A stretch of DNA of 7,674 bases from Pseudomonadota bacterium. GTDB lineage: Bacteria > Pseudomonadota > Gammaproteobacteria > Burkholderiales > Methylophilaceae. Under the pieces are notes generated by a model. It was not told where the DNA came from. It ran no database searches and saw only the letters and a program-made list of their open reading frames with translations. The stretch is taken from contig JAKPIR010000402.1 of the NCBI GenBank assembly GCA_029549705.1, positions 1 to 7,674 of the forward strand, read 5' to 3'. A program made the position numbers and the translations under genes. Positions 1-6,624 of the stretch are shown one piece after another (the stretch's first letter is position 1; every line of letters begins with the position of its first letter).

Positions 1-642
1 GTCGGGGCAATTCAGAAAACCGTAAAATTAGTAGAGCAAAAAAATCCCAATCAATTTATCTACTTACAGGATTACTTAAGTCACCCAATGGGGCAACATG
101 GCATGCAAGTGGGGATGGTGCATATAGATTAGGAAAAGGAAAGCGAGTTTCAGCGGAAAGTTTAGACTATGCTGTAATGCAAAGTGTCATAAAAGATATT
201 ACAAGTAATGAATTCGCCTCAGCCGTCCTTGAACACTACAAACTAAAATCAAAGCCTGTTAAAAATGACATTACATTATCCAAGCTTACTGCCAAGATTA
301 AAGAATTAGATAAAAAAGCTCATAGCCTAGTCGAAATCCTAACAGAAACAACAGCTAAAGCCACTATATTGCGTAGTATCGAAAAAATTGAAATTGAACG
401 TGATGAACTAGAGCAAAGAAAGCTTGATTATGCTGAAATTGAAGACATCAAAAAAGTAATGAAAGATCTTACTTTATCAGATGTCAAAATCATGCTCGGT
501 AATTTAGTCAATAATCTTGATAGCTCAAACAGTAGTCTCTTGAAAGATGCGTTAGGAACTATTATTGATGTTGTGATATTTGATGAAACCAAAATGCAAG
601 CCACAGTAACATATAAAATTAGCAATGTTACCGGGGATAAGC
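1..642. mobile_element. Right end of an element integrated at the tRNA-Glu 3' end (rest lies left of window)
   Basis: A recombinase gene points toward, and runs into, the 3' end of a complete tRNA gene. This is the standard geometry of an integrative element with its recombinase beside an attachment site. The tRNA, including its encoded CCA, ends at 643, so element-derived DNA is taken to start at about 642 and go left. The other end and any cargo are outside the window, so the size and type (genomic island, ICE or prophage) cannot be stated. The exact crossover point is not resolved. If the enzyme is a serine recombinase, the shared core could be only a few bases. The inference rests on gene position, not on a seen second copy of the tRNA end. 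Confidence 0.55.
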
Positions 643-683
643 TGGCGTCCCCACGGGGATTCGAACCCCGGTCGCCTCCGTGA
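1..683 (+). CDS. Large serine recombinase-like protein, C-terminal part (5' end outside window)
   Basis: The frame is open from the first complete codon at position 3 to TGA at 681-683 (226 codons), so the Met codon at 177 is internal and not the start. The visible part resembles the C-terminus of large serine recombinases. It has an IYLLTGLLKSPNG segment where the zinc-ribbon domain begins, then GAYRLGKGKRVSAESLDYAV (the usual lead-out of that domain). A charged heptad-like coiled coil follows (about 252-450), and then a beta-rich end, IIDVVIFDETKMQATVTYKI. Such proteins catalyse integration and excision of mobile elements in the cytoplasm. The catalytic serine domain would lie to the left and cannot be checked. 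The zinc-ribbon cysteines are all absent, as in some family members. The last 13 codons (LASPRGFEPRSPP) are read antisense from the tRNA-Glu gene, which marks the junction of an integrated element. Family assignment is by pattern only; a degenerate copy is possible. Confidence 0.72.
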   Translation, partial: RGNSENRKISRAKKSQSIYLLTGLLKSPNGATWHASGDGAYRLGKGKRVSAESLDYAVMQSVIKDITSNEFASAVLEHYKLKSKPVKNDITLSKLTAKIKELDKKAHSLVEILTETTAKATILRSIEKIEIERDELEQRKLDYAEIEDIKKVMKDLTLSDVKIMLGNLVNNLDSSNSSLLKDALGTIIDVVIFDETKMQATVTYKISNVTGDKLASPRGFEPRSPP

Positions 684-718
684 AAGGGAGGTGTCCTAGG
701 CCTCTAGACGATGGGGAC
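643..718 (-). tRNA. tRNA-Glu (anticodon UUC), CCA encoded
   Basis: Read on the minus strand, this folds as a 76-nt cloverleaf. The acceptor stem is GTCCCCA (718-712) paired with TGGGGAC (653-647), followed by discriminator G (646) and genomic CCA (645-643). The anticodon arm is CCTCC-CTTTCAC-GGAGG, giving anticodon UUC for glutamate. The T arm is CGGGG-TTCGAAT-CCCCG. The gene is intact, although its 3' half overlaps the 3' end of the plus-strand recombinase frame. It lies 78 bp downstream of the tRNA-Ala gene on the same strand, so the two probably share a transcript. I see no intrinsic terminator just past its 3' end (left of 643), where the element begins; the ancestral one may have been displaced. 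The spacer 719-796 shows nothing recognisable. Confidence 0.97.
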
Positions 719-796
719 CTTGGAATTTAAACCGATATAACTAAACGTATTTTACTACATTTCACGCGATATTCTGCAATGAATTATTACCAAATT

Positions 797-872
<76 letters not shown>

Positions 873-887
873 AGTTACCTACATTCT

Positions 888-919
888 CGCCTCTTACTTA
901 ATCAGTAATCAGCGAGGCG
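888..919. repeat. Interrupted inverted repeat in the tRNA promoter/leader
   Basis: The outer arms CGCCTC (888-893) and GAGGCG (914-919) are perfect complements. Directly inside them TTACT (894-898) pairs with AGTAA (904-908) around a 5-nt loop, leaving bases 909-913 as a one-sided bulge. It spans the discriminator, the predicted start and the early leader of the tRNA transcript. No T-run follows on either strand, so it does not look like an intrinsic terminator. It may be a leader hairpin, a protein site, or chance. Confidence 0.4.
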
Positions 920-921
920 CC

Positions 922-950
922 ATATTAAAGATGAGCAGCTTGCTTGTCAA
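922..950 (-). promoter_or_regulatory. Sigma70-type promoter of the tRNA-Ala/tRNA-Glu unit
   Basis: On the minus strand there is a perfect -35 box TTGACA (950-945). A 17-nt spacer leads to TAATAT (927-922), which matches 4 of 6 positions of TATAAT. The next bases, GGCGCCTC (921-914), form a GC-rich discriminator, a known hallmark of stringently controlled stable-RNA promoters. A start near G913 would give a leader of about 41 nt before the mature tRNA-Ala. The DNA just upstream (951-975) is AT-rich with A and T runs, so it may act as an UP element. Regulation by ppGpp is inferred from the discriminator only. Confidence 0.65.
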
Positions 951-963
951 TGATTTTTGCTAG

Positions 964-975
964 ATTTATATAAAT
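964..975. repeat. Perfect 12-bp AT palindrome between queF and the tRNA promoter
   Basis: ATTTATATAAAT is its own reverse complement. It sits 14 bp upstream of the tRNA -35 box and 21 bp past the queF stop codon. The AT-rich run 951-975 could serve as an UP element for the tRNA promoter. With no GC pairs it would be a poor terminator for queF, and no other terminator-like stem is evident there. A chance occurrence in AT-rich DNA is quite possible. Confidence 0.3.
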
Positions 976-996
976 TCATCATACATGCAATTAAGA

Positions 997-1455
997 TTAG
1001 CCACGGATATTCGACTGGCTGTCAAATTGGGTTAAATCAACACGCGGCAGAGGCTGCCAACCCGGTTTGCGATGTTCGGCAACCACATTGGTGAAAACCC
1101 CACCTCGAACATAAAATTTTGCCGTCACACGCATAAATTTTGGCAGTGTTGCGGCTACTAAATCATCCAATATCTGGTTGGTGACTGCTTCATGAAAACA
1201 GCCCTCATCTCTAAATGACCACATATAAAGCTTTAAACTTTTAAGTTCAACACATAACGTGTCTGGTATGTAATCCAAATAAATGACAGCAAAATCAGGT
1301 TGTCCTGTTTTAGGGCACAAACATGTAAATTCTGGTATTTCCATGTGAATGTGAAAATCACGCGATTGTTTTGGATTTTCAAAAGTTTCCAATGACTTAG
1401 TAGGTTGTGCGGTAGGCTTGGCACCTAAAGAAGTGCTCGTGGTAGTGATTGACAT
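997..1455 (-). CDS. queF: NADPH-dependent 7-cyano-7-deazaguanine (preQ0) reductase QueF
   Basis: QueF reduces the nitrile of preQ0 to the aminomethyl group of preQ1 using NADPH. This is the step before Tgt inserts the base into tRNAs with GUN anticodons (Tyr, His, Asn, Asp). At 152 residues it is the short unimodular type, like the Bacillus enzyme. The catalytic segment FTCLCPKTGQPDFA carries nucleophile Cys47 and Asp54. The QueF signature ELKSLKLY (70-77) follows, then FHE with Glu89. The Cys-Asp-Glu spacing of 7 and 42 residues equals that of B. subtilis Cys55/Asp62/Glu97. The first 25 residues are Ser/Thr-rich and look disordered. ATG at 1455 is the start; upstream AAGATGCC gives only a poor Shine-Dalgarno. 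The gene diverges from smc. The nearby tRNA-Ala and tRNA-Glu are not queuosine substrates, so their adjacency is probably not functional. Confidence 0.96.
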   Translation of the reverse strand: MSITTTSTSLGAKPTAQPTKSLETFENPKQSRDFHIHMEIPEFTCLCPKTGQPDFAVIYLDYIPDTLCVELKSLKLYMWSFRDEGCFHEAVTNQILDDLVAATLPKFMRVTAKFYVRGGVFTNVVAEHRKPGWQPLPRVDLTQFDSQSNIRG

Positions 1456-1476
1456 AAGGCATCTTAGTGAAAAAAA

Positions 1477-1489
1477 CGTTATTATAACG
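1477..1489. promoter_or_regulatory. Palindrome with back-to-back -10-like boxes between queF and smc
   Basis: CGTTAT-T-ATAACG is a perfect 6-bp inverted repeat around one base, in the middle of the 66-bp divergent spacer. On the minus strand it contains a consensus TATAAT (1486-1481), placed to start queF about 18 nt before its ATG. On the plus strand it contains TATTAT (1480-1485), one mismatch from consensus, placed to start smc about 30 nt before its TTG. I found no convincing -35 box for either direction. It could be overlapping promoters, an operator, or both. Confidence 0.45.
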
Positions 1490-1521
1490 CTCTAACGAAA
1501 ACCTAAAATTAAAAATTCAAT

Positions 1522-4500
1522 TTGCGCTTAACACACTTAAAACTCGCTGGCTTTAAATCGTTTGTTGACCCAACCACATTGCACATACATGGGCAACGTG
1601 TTGGCGTGGTTGGTCCTAACGGTTGTGGTAAATCTAATGTCATGGAGTCTGTGCGCTGGGTATTAGGTGAGTCTTCTGCTAAAGAAATGCGCGGGGACAG
1701 CATGGATGCCGTGATTTTTAACGGCTCTGGTAATCGCAAACCTATTTCACGCGCAAGTGTTGAGTTGATCTTCGACAATAGCTTAGGCGGCGCGTCGGGC
1801 GAATGGTCGCAATATTCCGAAATATCCGTTAAACGCGTGATTGAGCGTGATAAAGGCTCAACTTACTATATCAATAATACTGTTGTGCGGCGCCGAGATG
1901 TCGCTGATTTATTTTTAGGCACCGGCTTAGGTGGCCGCGCCTATGCAATTATCGGCCAAAACACGATTAATCGTATTGTTGAGGCTAAGCCGGAAGAATT
2001 GCGGATTTTCCTCGAAGAAGCAGCTGGTATTAGTAAATATAAAGAGCGCAGACGGGAGACAGAGTTACGTTTGCGTGACACGCGCGAAAACTTAACGCGT
2101 GTTGAAGATATTCTTCGTGAGCTTGATAAACAAATTGCTCGCCTGCAGTCGCAAGCCGTGGTTGCTGAACAGTATCATCAATTACAGGCCGCTTTAAACG
2201 TGAGCAAAGGACAAGTTTGGTTATTAAAAAAACGCGATGCCAGTGCGCAATGGGAAAAAGCGCAGCGCAACGTAGAAAAATTTGTCAATGAACTTGAAGC
2301 ACAAGTGGCTGCTTTGCGCAGTAATGAATCCGCATTGGAAGTTGCTCGGCAAGCTAATGTTTCCGCCAATGAATCAGTGAATCAGGCGCAGGCCAGTTAT
2401 TACGAAATAAATGCTGAAGTTTCAAATCTAGAAAATCAGGTTAAAAATACCGCAGATGCGCGTGAACGCATTCAGCAACAGCTTCAGCAGCTGACAACGG
2501 CATTAGAAAAAAATGTGGTGCAACTAGCGCATTTTAACCAACTGTTTTTGAATGCAGAACAATCGCTTGAAACTGCCAATTCTGAAGGACTGGCTGCTGA
2601 ACAAGCGGTTTTCCAAGTAAAAAATGGCTTGCCAGCACTGTCAGCGCAATTTCAGCAAGCCTTAATCACTTTTAATACAAGTCAAACGACGCAGTTAAAT
2701 GCTGAACAGCGTTTGCGATTAGAACAAACGAATCTTGACCATATCGCACGTGCTATCAGCGAAACACAGAGTCAATTGTCACGATTAACACAAAGTTTAA
2801 ATAGCATTCAAATCACTTCAGAAGAAGTGATCGATGAAAAGCAATCTGCATTAAATTTAGCGGAAAGAGAAATTGCAAAATTAGAAGTGCAAGTTGCCTC
2901 GATGCTTGAAAAAGAGCAAGCAATGAGCGCGCAGATTAAGGCCCAGCGTGATTTGTACGCTGAAAAACAGCGAGATTTAAGCCATCTTGAAGCCGAAATT
3001 GCCTCGCTCAATAAAATTCAACAAAGTTTGCAAAACAGTCAAAGTGAATCAACGTTGAAGAACTGGCTAAATAGCGTTGGTTTGCCCCATGAAGTTCGCT
3101 TTTGGCAATCTGTGCGTGTTAAAGAAGGGTGGGAAACCGCCTTCGAAGCCGTCCTGGGTGCAAAACTTAATGCGATTCCCCATGCTTCGCTGAATATTCA
3201 AACCAGGCCACCTGGCGCACTCACAATTGCTCTTGATAGTAATGCAGAGAATGATCTCGCTAAACGTGAAAATTCACTCTACGCTTTGGTGGAAAAAATT
3301 GAGCCCAAGCAACGCGGTGCGCTACAGGATTGGCTTGCGGGCGTGTATATCTTGGATGATGAAGAGAATATTGAGGTTGCCCGTAACGGGTTATCCAACG
3401 GTGAATGTTTAGTGTCTAAACAAGGTGATATTTACACCAAATATAGTGTGACATACTTTGGCTCACAGTCATTGTTGCACGGCGTGCTAGAGAGACAGGC
3501 GCACTTGGAATCTTTAGAAAAACAAAAGCCACTTGCGCGACAACTTGTTGCTGAAGCACTTGAACAAGTCACACAAACAGAACATGCATTACATCAGTTA
3601 CGTGATGCACAGCGCGAAAGCAACGCGCTGCTTAAAAGCGCTTTGCAAAATCAGCATCAACTCAATTTAACACTGCAACAATTAAAACAAACACAATCCA
3701 ATACTATTTTGCGGCAGAAAAGCTTGCAAAGTGATTGCATGGTATTAGAAGAAAAATTACAAAAATTAAATGATGAACGTTCTGCAAAAGAAGCAATCGT
3801 GAGTGAAATTACGCAAAGTATGGATAAAATTCGGCAGGATAAAATCACTGCAGAAGCCAATAAGGTACAGGCTGAAATGGCATTTAATCAAGCACGCACA
3901 CAATTGCAGTCGCTGGAGCACGCTTATCAAGAAAAATGTTTTAACATCAAAATTAAACAAAATGAGATTAACGAGTTAAATTCTAAGATTAAGCACGCGA
4001 CTGAAGAAAGTGCGAGTTTGAAATTGCGTAAGGACGAAGCTGAGGTAACCCTCAATGTCACGCAGATGGACACGTTAAAACTGAATTTGGAAGTAGCGCT
4101 CAACCGTAAGCAACAGGCAGAGCAATTGCTAGCAGAAGCGCGTAATCAATTAAGCGTATGTGAGCAGGACTTGCTGCAACAAGAGCGGCTACGTATGCAA
4201 AATGAGCAATTGTTGCATCCACTACGTGATAAATTAGAGGCTGGCCGATTAGACGAGCAACAAACACGTTTGCATTTTGAGTTGTGCCAAGCTGAATTAT
4301 CTGCATCACAGTTGAGTGAAACTCAGCTCGCAGAGCACTTGGAAACTTTAGCGAGTAAAACCGCTGACGGCAAATTAAAAGTTATTGATTTGGAAAGACG
4401 ACGCGACCAATTAGATCGACAAATTACCGAACTAGGTGCGGTTAACTTAGCGGCTATTCAAGAGTTGGACGCTGAACAGACTCGAAAGCTTTATTTGGAT

Positions 4501-5055
4501 AGCCAATGCAAAGACTTAACGGACGCCAGCGAAACGCTGGAAGATGCGATTCGCAAAATTGATAAGGAGACAAGAGGGCGCCTGCAGGCCACGTTTGATG
4601 AAGCTAATCGCCATTTTAGCGAACTTTTCATGACCCTATTTGGTGGTGGCCAAGCTCGTCTGGAGTTGCTAGGAGACGAGATTTTAGACACTGGTATGCA
4701 GGTTTTTGCGCAACCGCCGGGTAAGAAAAACAGTACCATCCATTTACTTTCTGGTGGCGAAAAGGCGCTAACAGCACTAGCTTTGGTGTTTGCCTTGTTT
4801 AGGTTAAATCCAGCACCATTTTGTTTAATGGATGAAGTGGATGCCCCACTAGATGACAGCAACACCGAACGTTTTTGTACGATGGTGAAAAAAATGTCAG
4901 AGAAAACACAGTTTTTATATGTAAGTCATAATAAAATAACCATGGAAATGGCGCAGCAATTGATTGGTGTTACTATGCAAGAATCAGGTGTTTCACGGAT
5001 TGTAGATGTGGATATGGAGCAAGCTGTGAAAATTGCAGAAGTAGCCAATGCTTAA
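1522..5055 (+). CDS. smc: Chromosome partition protein SMC
   Basis: SMC is the ATPase of the bacterial condensin (with ScpA and ScpB, not encoded here) that organises and helps segregate the nucleoid. The 1177-residue length is normal for the family. The N-terminal ATPase half begins MRLTHLKLAGFKSF and has Walker A GPNGCGKS at 31-38. A long coiled coil (about 165-505) leads to the hinge (about 510-655), followed by the return coiled coil (about 665-1010). The C-terminal half has signature LSGGEK (1076-1081), Walker B FCLMDE (1100-1105, catalytic Glu1105), D-loop from L1110, and switch His1136 in YVSHNK. The start codon is TTG. An in-frame TAA lies at 1510-1512, and the first in-frame ATG (in NVMESV) would remove Walker A, so TTG is the only workable start. 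No Shine-Dalgarno is visible in the AT-rich leader. It probably heads an operon with zipA and ligA. Confidence 0.98.
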   Translation: MRLTHLKLAGFKSFVDPTTLHIHGQRVGVVGPNGCGKSNVMESVRWVLGESSAKEMRGDSMDAVIFNGSGNRKPISRASVELIFDNSLGGASGEWSQYSEISVKRVIERDKGSTYYINNTVVRRRDVADLFLGTGLGGRAYAIIGQNTINRIVEAKPEELRIFLEEAAGISKYKERRRETELRLRDTRENLTRVEDILRELDKQIARLQSQAVVAEQYHQLQAALNVSKGQVWLLKKRDASAQWEKAQRNVEKFVNELEAQVAALRSNESALEVARQANVSANESVNQAQASYYEINAEVSNLENQVKNTADARERIQQQLQQLTTALEKNVVQLAHFNQLFLNAEQSLETANSEGLAAEQAVFQVKNGLPALSAQFQQALITFNTSQTTQLNAEQRLRLEQTNLDHIARAISETQSQLSRLTQSLNSIQITSEEVIDEKQSALNLAEREIAKLEVQVASMLEKEQAMSAQIKAQRDLYAEKQRDLSHLEAEIASLNKIQQSLQNSQSESTLKNWLNSVGLPHEVRFWQSVRVKEGWETAFEAVLGAKLNAIPHASLNIQTRPPGALTIALDSNAENDLAKRENSLYALVEKIEPKQRGALQDWLAGVYILDDEENIEVARNGLSNGECLVSKQGDIYTKYSVTYFGSQSLLHGVLERQAHLESLEKQKPLARQLVAEALEQVTQTEHALHQLRDAQRESNALLKSALQNQHQLNLTLQQLKQTQSNTILRQKSLQSDCMVLEEKLQKLNDERSAKEAIVSEITQSMDKIRQDKITAEANKVQAEMAFNQARTQLQSLEHAYQEKCFNIKIKQNEINELNSKIKHATEESASLKLRKDEAEVTLNVTQMDTLKLNLEVALNRKQQAEQLLAEARNQLSVCEQDLLQQERLRMQNEQLLHPLRDKLEAGRLDEQQTRLHFELCQAELSASQLSETQLAEHLETLASKTADGKLKVIDLERRRDQLDRQITELGAVNLAAIQELDAEQTRKLYLDSQCKDLTDASETLEDAIRKIDKETRGRLQATFDEANRHFSELFMTLFGGGQARLELLGDEILDTGMQVFAQPPGKKNSTIHLLSGGEKALTALALVFALFRLNPAPFCLMDEVDAPLDDSNTERFCTMVKKMSEKTQFLYVSHNKITMEMAQQLIGVTMQESGVSRIVDVDMEQAVKIAEVANA

Positions 5056-5111
5056 ATTGAATATTTTTACTGTTAAGTCATAAAAAAACAACTATTTGAA
5101 AGTCAGCTTAA

Positions 5112-6590
5112 ATGAGTAATTTGTATATTTTGTTAATCGTCATTGGCGTACTGATTATTGTTGCAGTGCTGGCGTATAACTGGTGGCAAGAACGAAAGTT
5201 CAATCAGCAAGTAGATAATGGCTTCAGTGCGCTACAAAAAGATGCCCTGCTTGATGACCCGGAAATTGATTCAAATAATGCCAAAAGTGGTTTTGAAGAT
5301 ACCATCATTGATGATTTTGCGATTAAACACCAAAAAAATGTTGCAGACACCAGTGTTTCAGAACCGCATCTAACCACACAACCCACACCGCAATACCAAG
5401 CTCAACCTGTTCCTAACGTCGTGAGCCAACCCGAAGATGCAATCGCGAACCCAATGTTGCCAGATGACGTGTCGATTAACGAAGCTTTCTCTGAATTAAC
5501 CAATGCGTTAAAGGGCACGCAAACACGCAAAGTTGAGCCTACTTTTAATGCCGCAAATTTGGCTTCAACTGCAGGCAATGTGAATGCGCCAGAAAAACCG
5601 GTTGTGCGCAGTGATATTAAAGCGATTTTTGATGACGCTTTTGGAAAAACCAGCAAGCCGCTATCTGCCAATGTTGGCAATACTGCCACTGAGCAAAAAA
5701 GCCGACCCACTGCCAACATTGCGAACGAAATTGAAAAACCGCCCTTGGGCTTACCCGCCATGCTGCAAGCACAGATGGACTTAACTGCCGTATTGCATTT
5801 AGCCAAAGAAATCCCCGCAAGTTTACTCATTAAAACGGTAGCAGGGCTGTTTAATGACTATGACAAACCCATTTTTGTGCACACCATTGCAACGCGTGTG
5901 AATGCAAATCCTAGCTGGCTTTTACTGAGTGAGACGCCCGAAAAGCAGTTAATCGCTAAAATTGCCTGCAGTTTACAGTTGGCCGACCGTGCTGGTGCAG
6001 TTTCTCGTAACGTACTTAACCGCTTTCAGCAGGCAGTAGAAACACTGGGCAAAGGTTTGAATGCACATGTGGAGTGGCAAAGTAGCGGAGATGCGCTCAC
6101 CACGGCGACAGCATTGGATACGTTTTGTATTGAGGTCGATAAAACCATTGGTTTTCATCTGGTGCACGGCGAAAGCGGGGCGTTTACTGGCACCAAACTG
6201 AAAGGGTTGGCTGAGGCGCAAGGCTTTAAACTTGCGGCCGACGGCAGCTTCAAATTTTACAATGATGCAGGTAAAGTTGCTTTCATCATGTTTAATCGAG
6301 ATAACTTTCCTTTCAGTCAAGACATGCTGCGTAACTCAGTAATTAAAGGTATTACTTTCCAGTTGGATATTCCGCACGTACTTCATTGTGCTGAAGCGTT
6401 TAACCAAATGGTAGAGATTGCCAGGCAAATGGAAAGTAGTTTGCATGCTACCCTTGTGGATGACAACAATCGGGTGTTAGGGGATATTCAGGTAGAAAAA
6501 ATTCGCCAGCAGCTTAAAGTCATTCATGCCACCATGCTGGTGCGCGGCATTATTCCTGGTTCTGATAATGCAATCAGATTGTTTTCATAG
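5112..6590 (+). CDS. zipA: Cell division protein ZipA (membrane anchor with FtsZ-binding domain)
   Basis: ZipA tethers FtsZ polymers to the inner membrane at the division site. The 492-residue product has one N-terminal membrane segment (about residues 4-22, LYILLIVIGVLIIVAVLAY), followed by WWQERK at the cytoplasmic side. A long acidic-to-Pro/Gln-rich linker (about 30-215) looks unstructured. A folded C-terminal region follows, with the FtsZ-binding domain at about 335-492. That domain includes FCIEVDKTIGFHLV, the core strand FKFYNDAGKVAFIMFN, and the terminal PGSDNAIRLFS typical of betaproteobacterial members. It is longer than E. coli ZipA (328 residues), mainly from the linker and the extra region before the C-terminal domain. 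ATG at 5112 has GAAAG (5098-5102) 9 nt upstream. It follows smc by 56 bp with no terminator-like stem, and ligA follows closely, an order also known from Pseudomonas. FtsZ binding is inferred from family resemblance. Confidence 0.9.
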   Translation: MSNLYILLIVIGVLIIVAVLAYNWWQERKFNQQVDNGFSALQKDALLDDPEIDSNNAKSGFEDTIIDDFAIKHQKNVADTSVSEPHLTTQPTPQYQAQPVPNVVSQPEDAIANPMLPDDVSINEAFSELTNALKGTQTRKVEPTFNAANLASTAGNVNAPEKPVVRSDIKAIFDDAFGKTSKPLSANVGNTATEQKSRPTANIANEIEKPPLGLPAMLQAQMDLTAVLHLAKEIPASLLIKTVAGLFNDYDKPIFVHTIATRVNANPSWLLLSETPEKQLIAKIACSLQLADRAGAVSRNVLNRFQQAVETLGKGLNAHVEWQSSGDALTTATALDTFCIEVDKTIGFHLVHGESGAFTGTKLKGLAEAQGFKLAADGSFKFYNDAGKVAFIMFNRDNFPFSQDMLRNSVIKGITFQLDIPHVLHCAEAFNQMVEIARQMESSLHATLVDDNNRVLGDIQVEKIRQQLKVIHATMLVRGIIPGSDNAIRLFS

Positions 6591-6613
6591 CACATTCAGT
6601 CGCTTCATAAATT

Positions 6614-6618
6614 AAAAG
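6614..6618 (+). promoter_or_regulatory. Weak ribosome binding site favouring the ligA start at 6625
   Basis: AAAAG lies 6 nt before the ATG at 6625 but abuts the alternative in-frame ATG at 6619, leaving no spacer there. This favours 6625. An in-frame TAA at 6613-6615 excludes any start further upstream. The purine run is only a partial Shine-Dalgarno, so translational coupling from zipA may also contribute. Confidence 0.4.
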
Positions 6619-6624
6619 ATGTGT

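Noticed and set aside
428..625. A 65-codon minus-strand open frame antisense to the recombinase
   Set aside because: It lacks a ribosome site and any recognisable domain, and opposes a convincing coiled-coil coding frame.
1..642. Low G+C as proof that the recombinase region is foreign
   Set aside because: The block 241-300 has 18 of 60 G+C, but a block in the smc coiled coil (2401-2460) has only 20 of 60, while ligA 7201-7260 has 34 of 60. Composition varies too much within core genes to be decisive.
1456..1521. A preQ1 riboswitch ahead of queF
   Set aside because: The predicted queF leader is only about 18 nt, and I see no preQ1-I aptamer pattern with its A-rich tail. The whole divergent spacer is too short to hold one plus promoters.
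4491..4865. A 124-codon minus-strand open frame inside smc
   Set aside because: It is antisense to the C-terminal ATPase half of SMC, including the signature and Walker B, which is clearly the real coding frame.
5402..5830. A 142-codon minus-strand open frame inside zipA
   Set aside because: It lies wholly antisense to the zipA linker and conserved region, has no recognisable domain, and its composition mirrors the opposite strand's coding pattern.
5973..6320. A 115-codon minus-strand open frame inside zipA
   Set aside because: It is antisense to the FtsZ-binding region and shows no family features.
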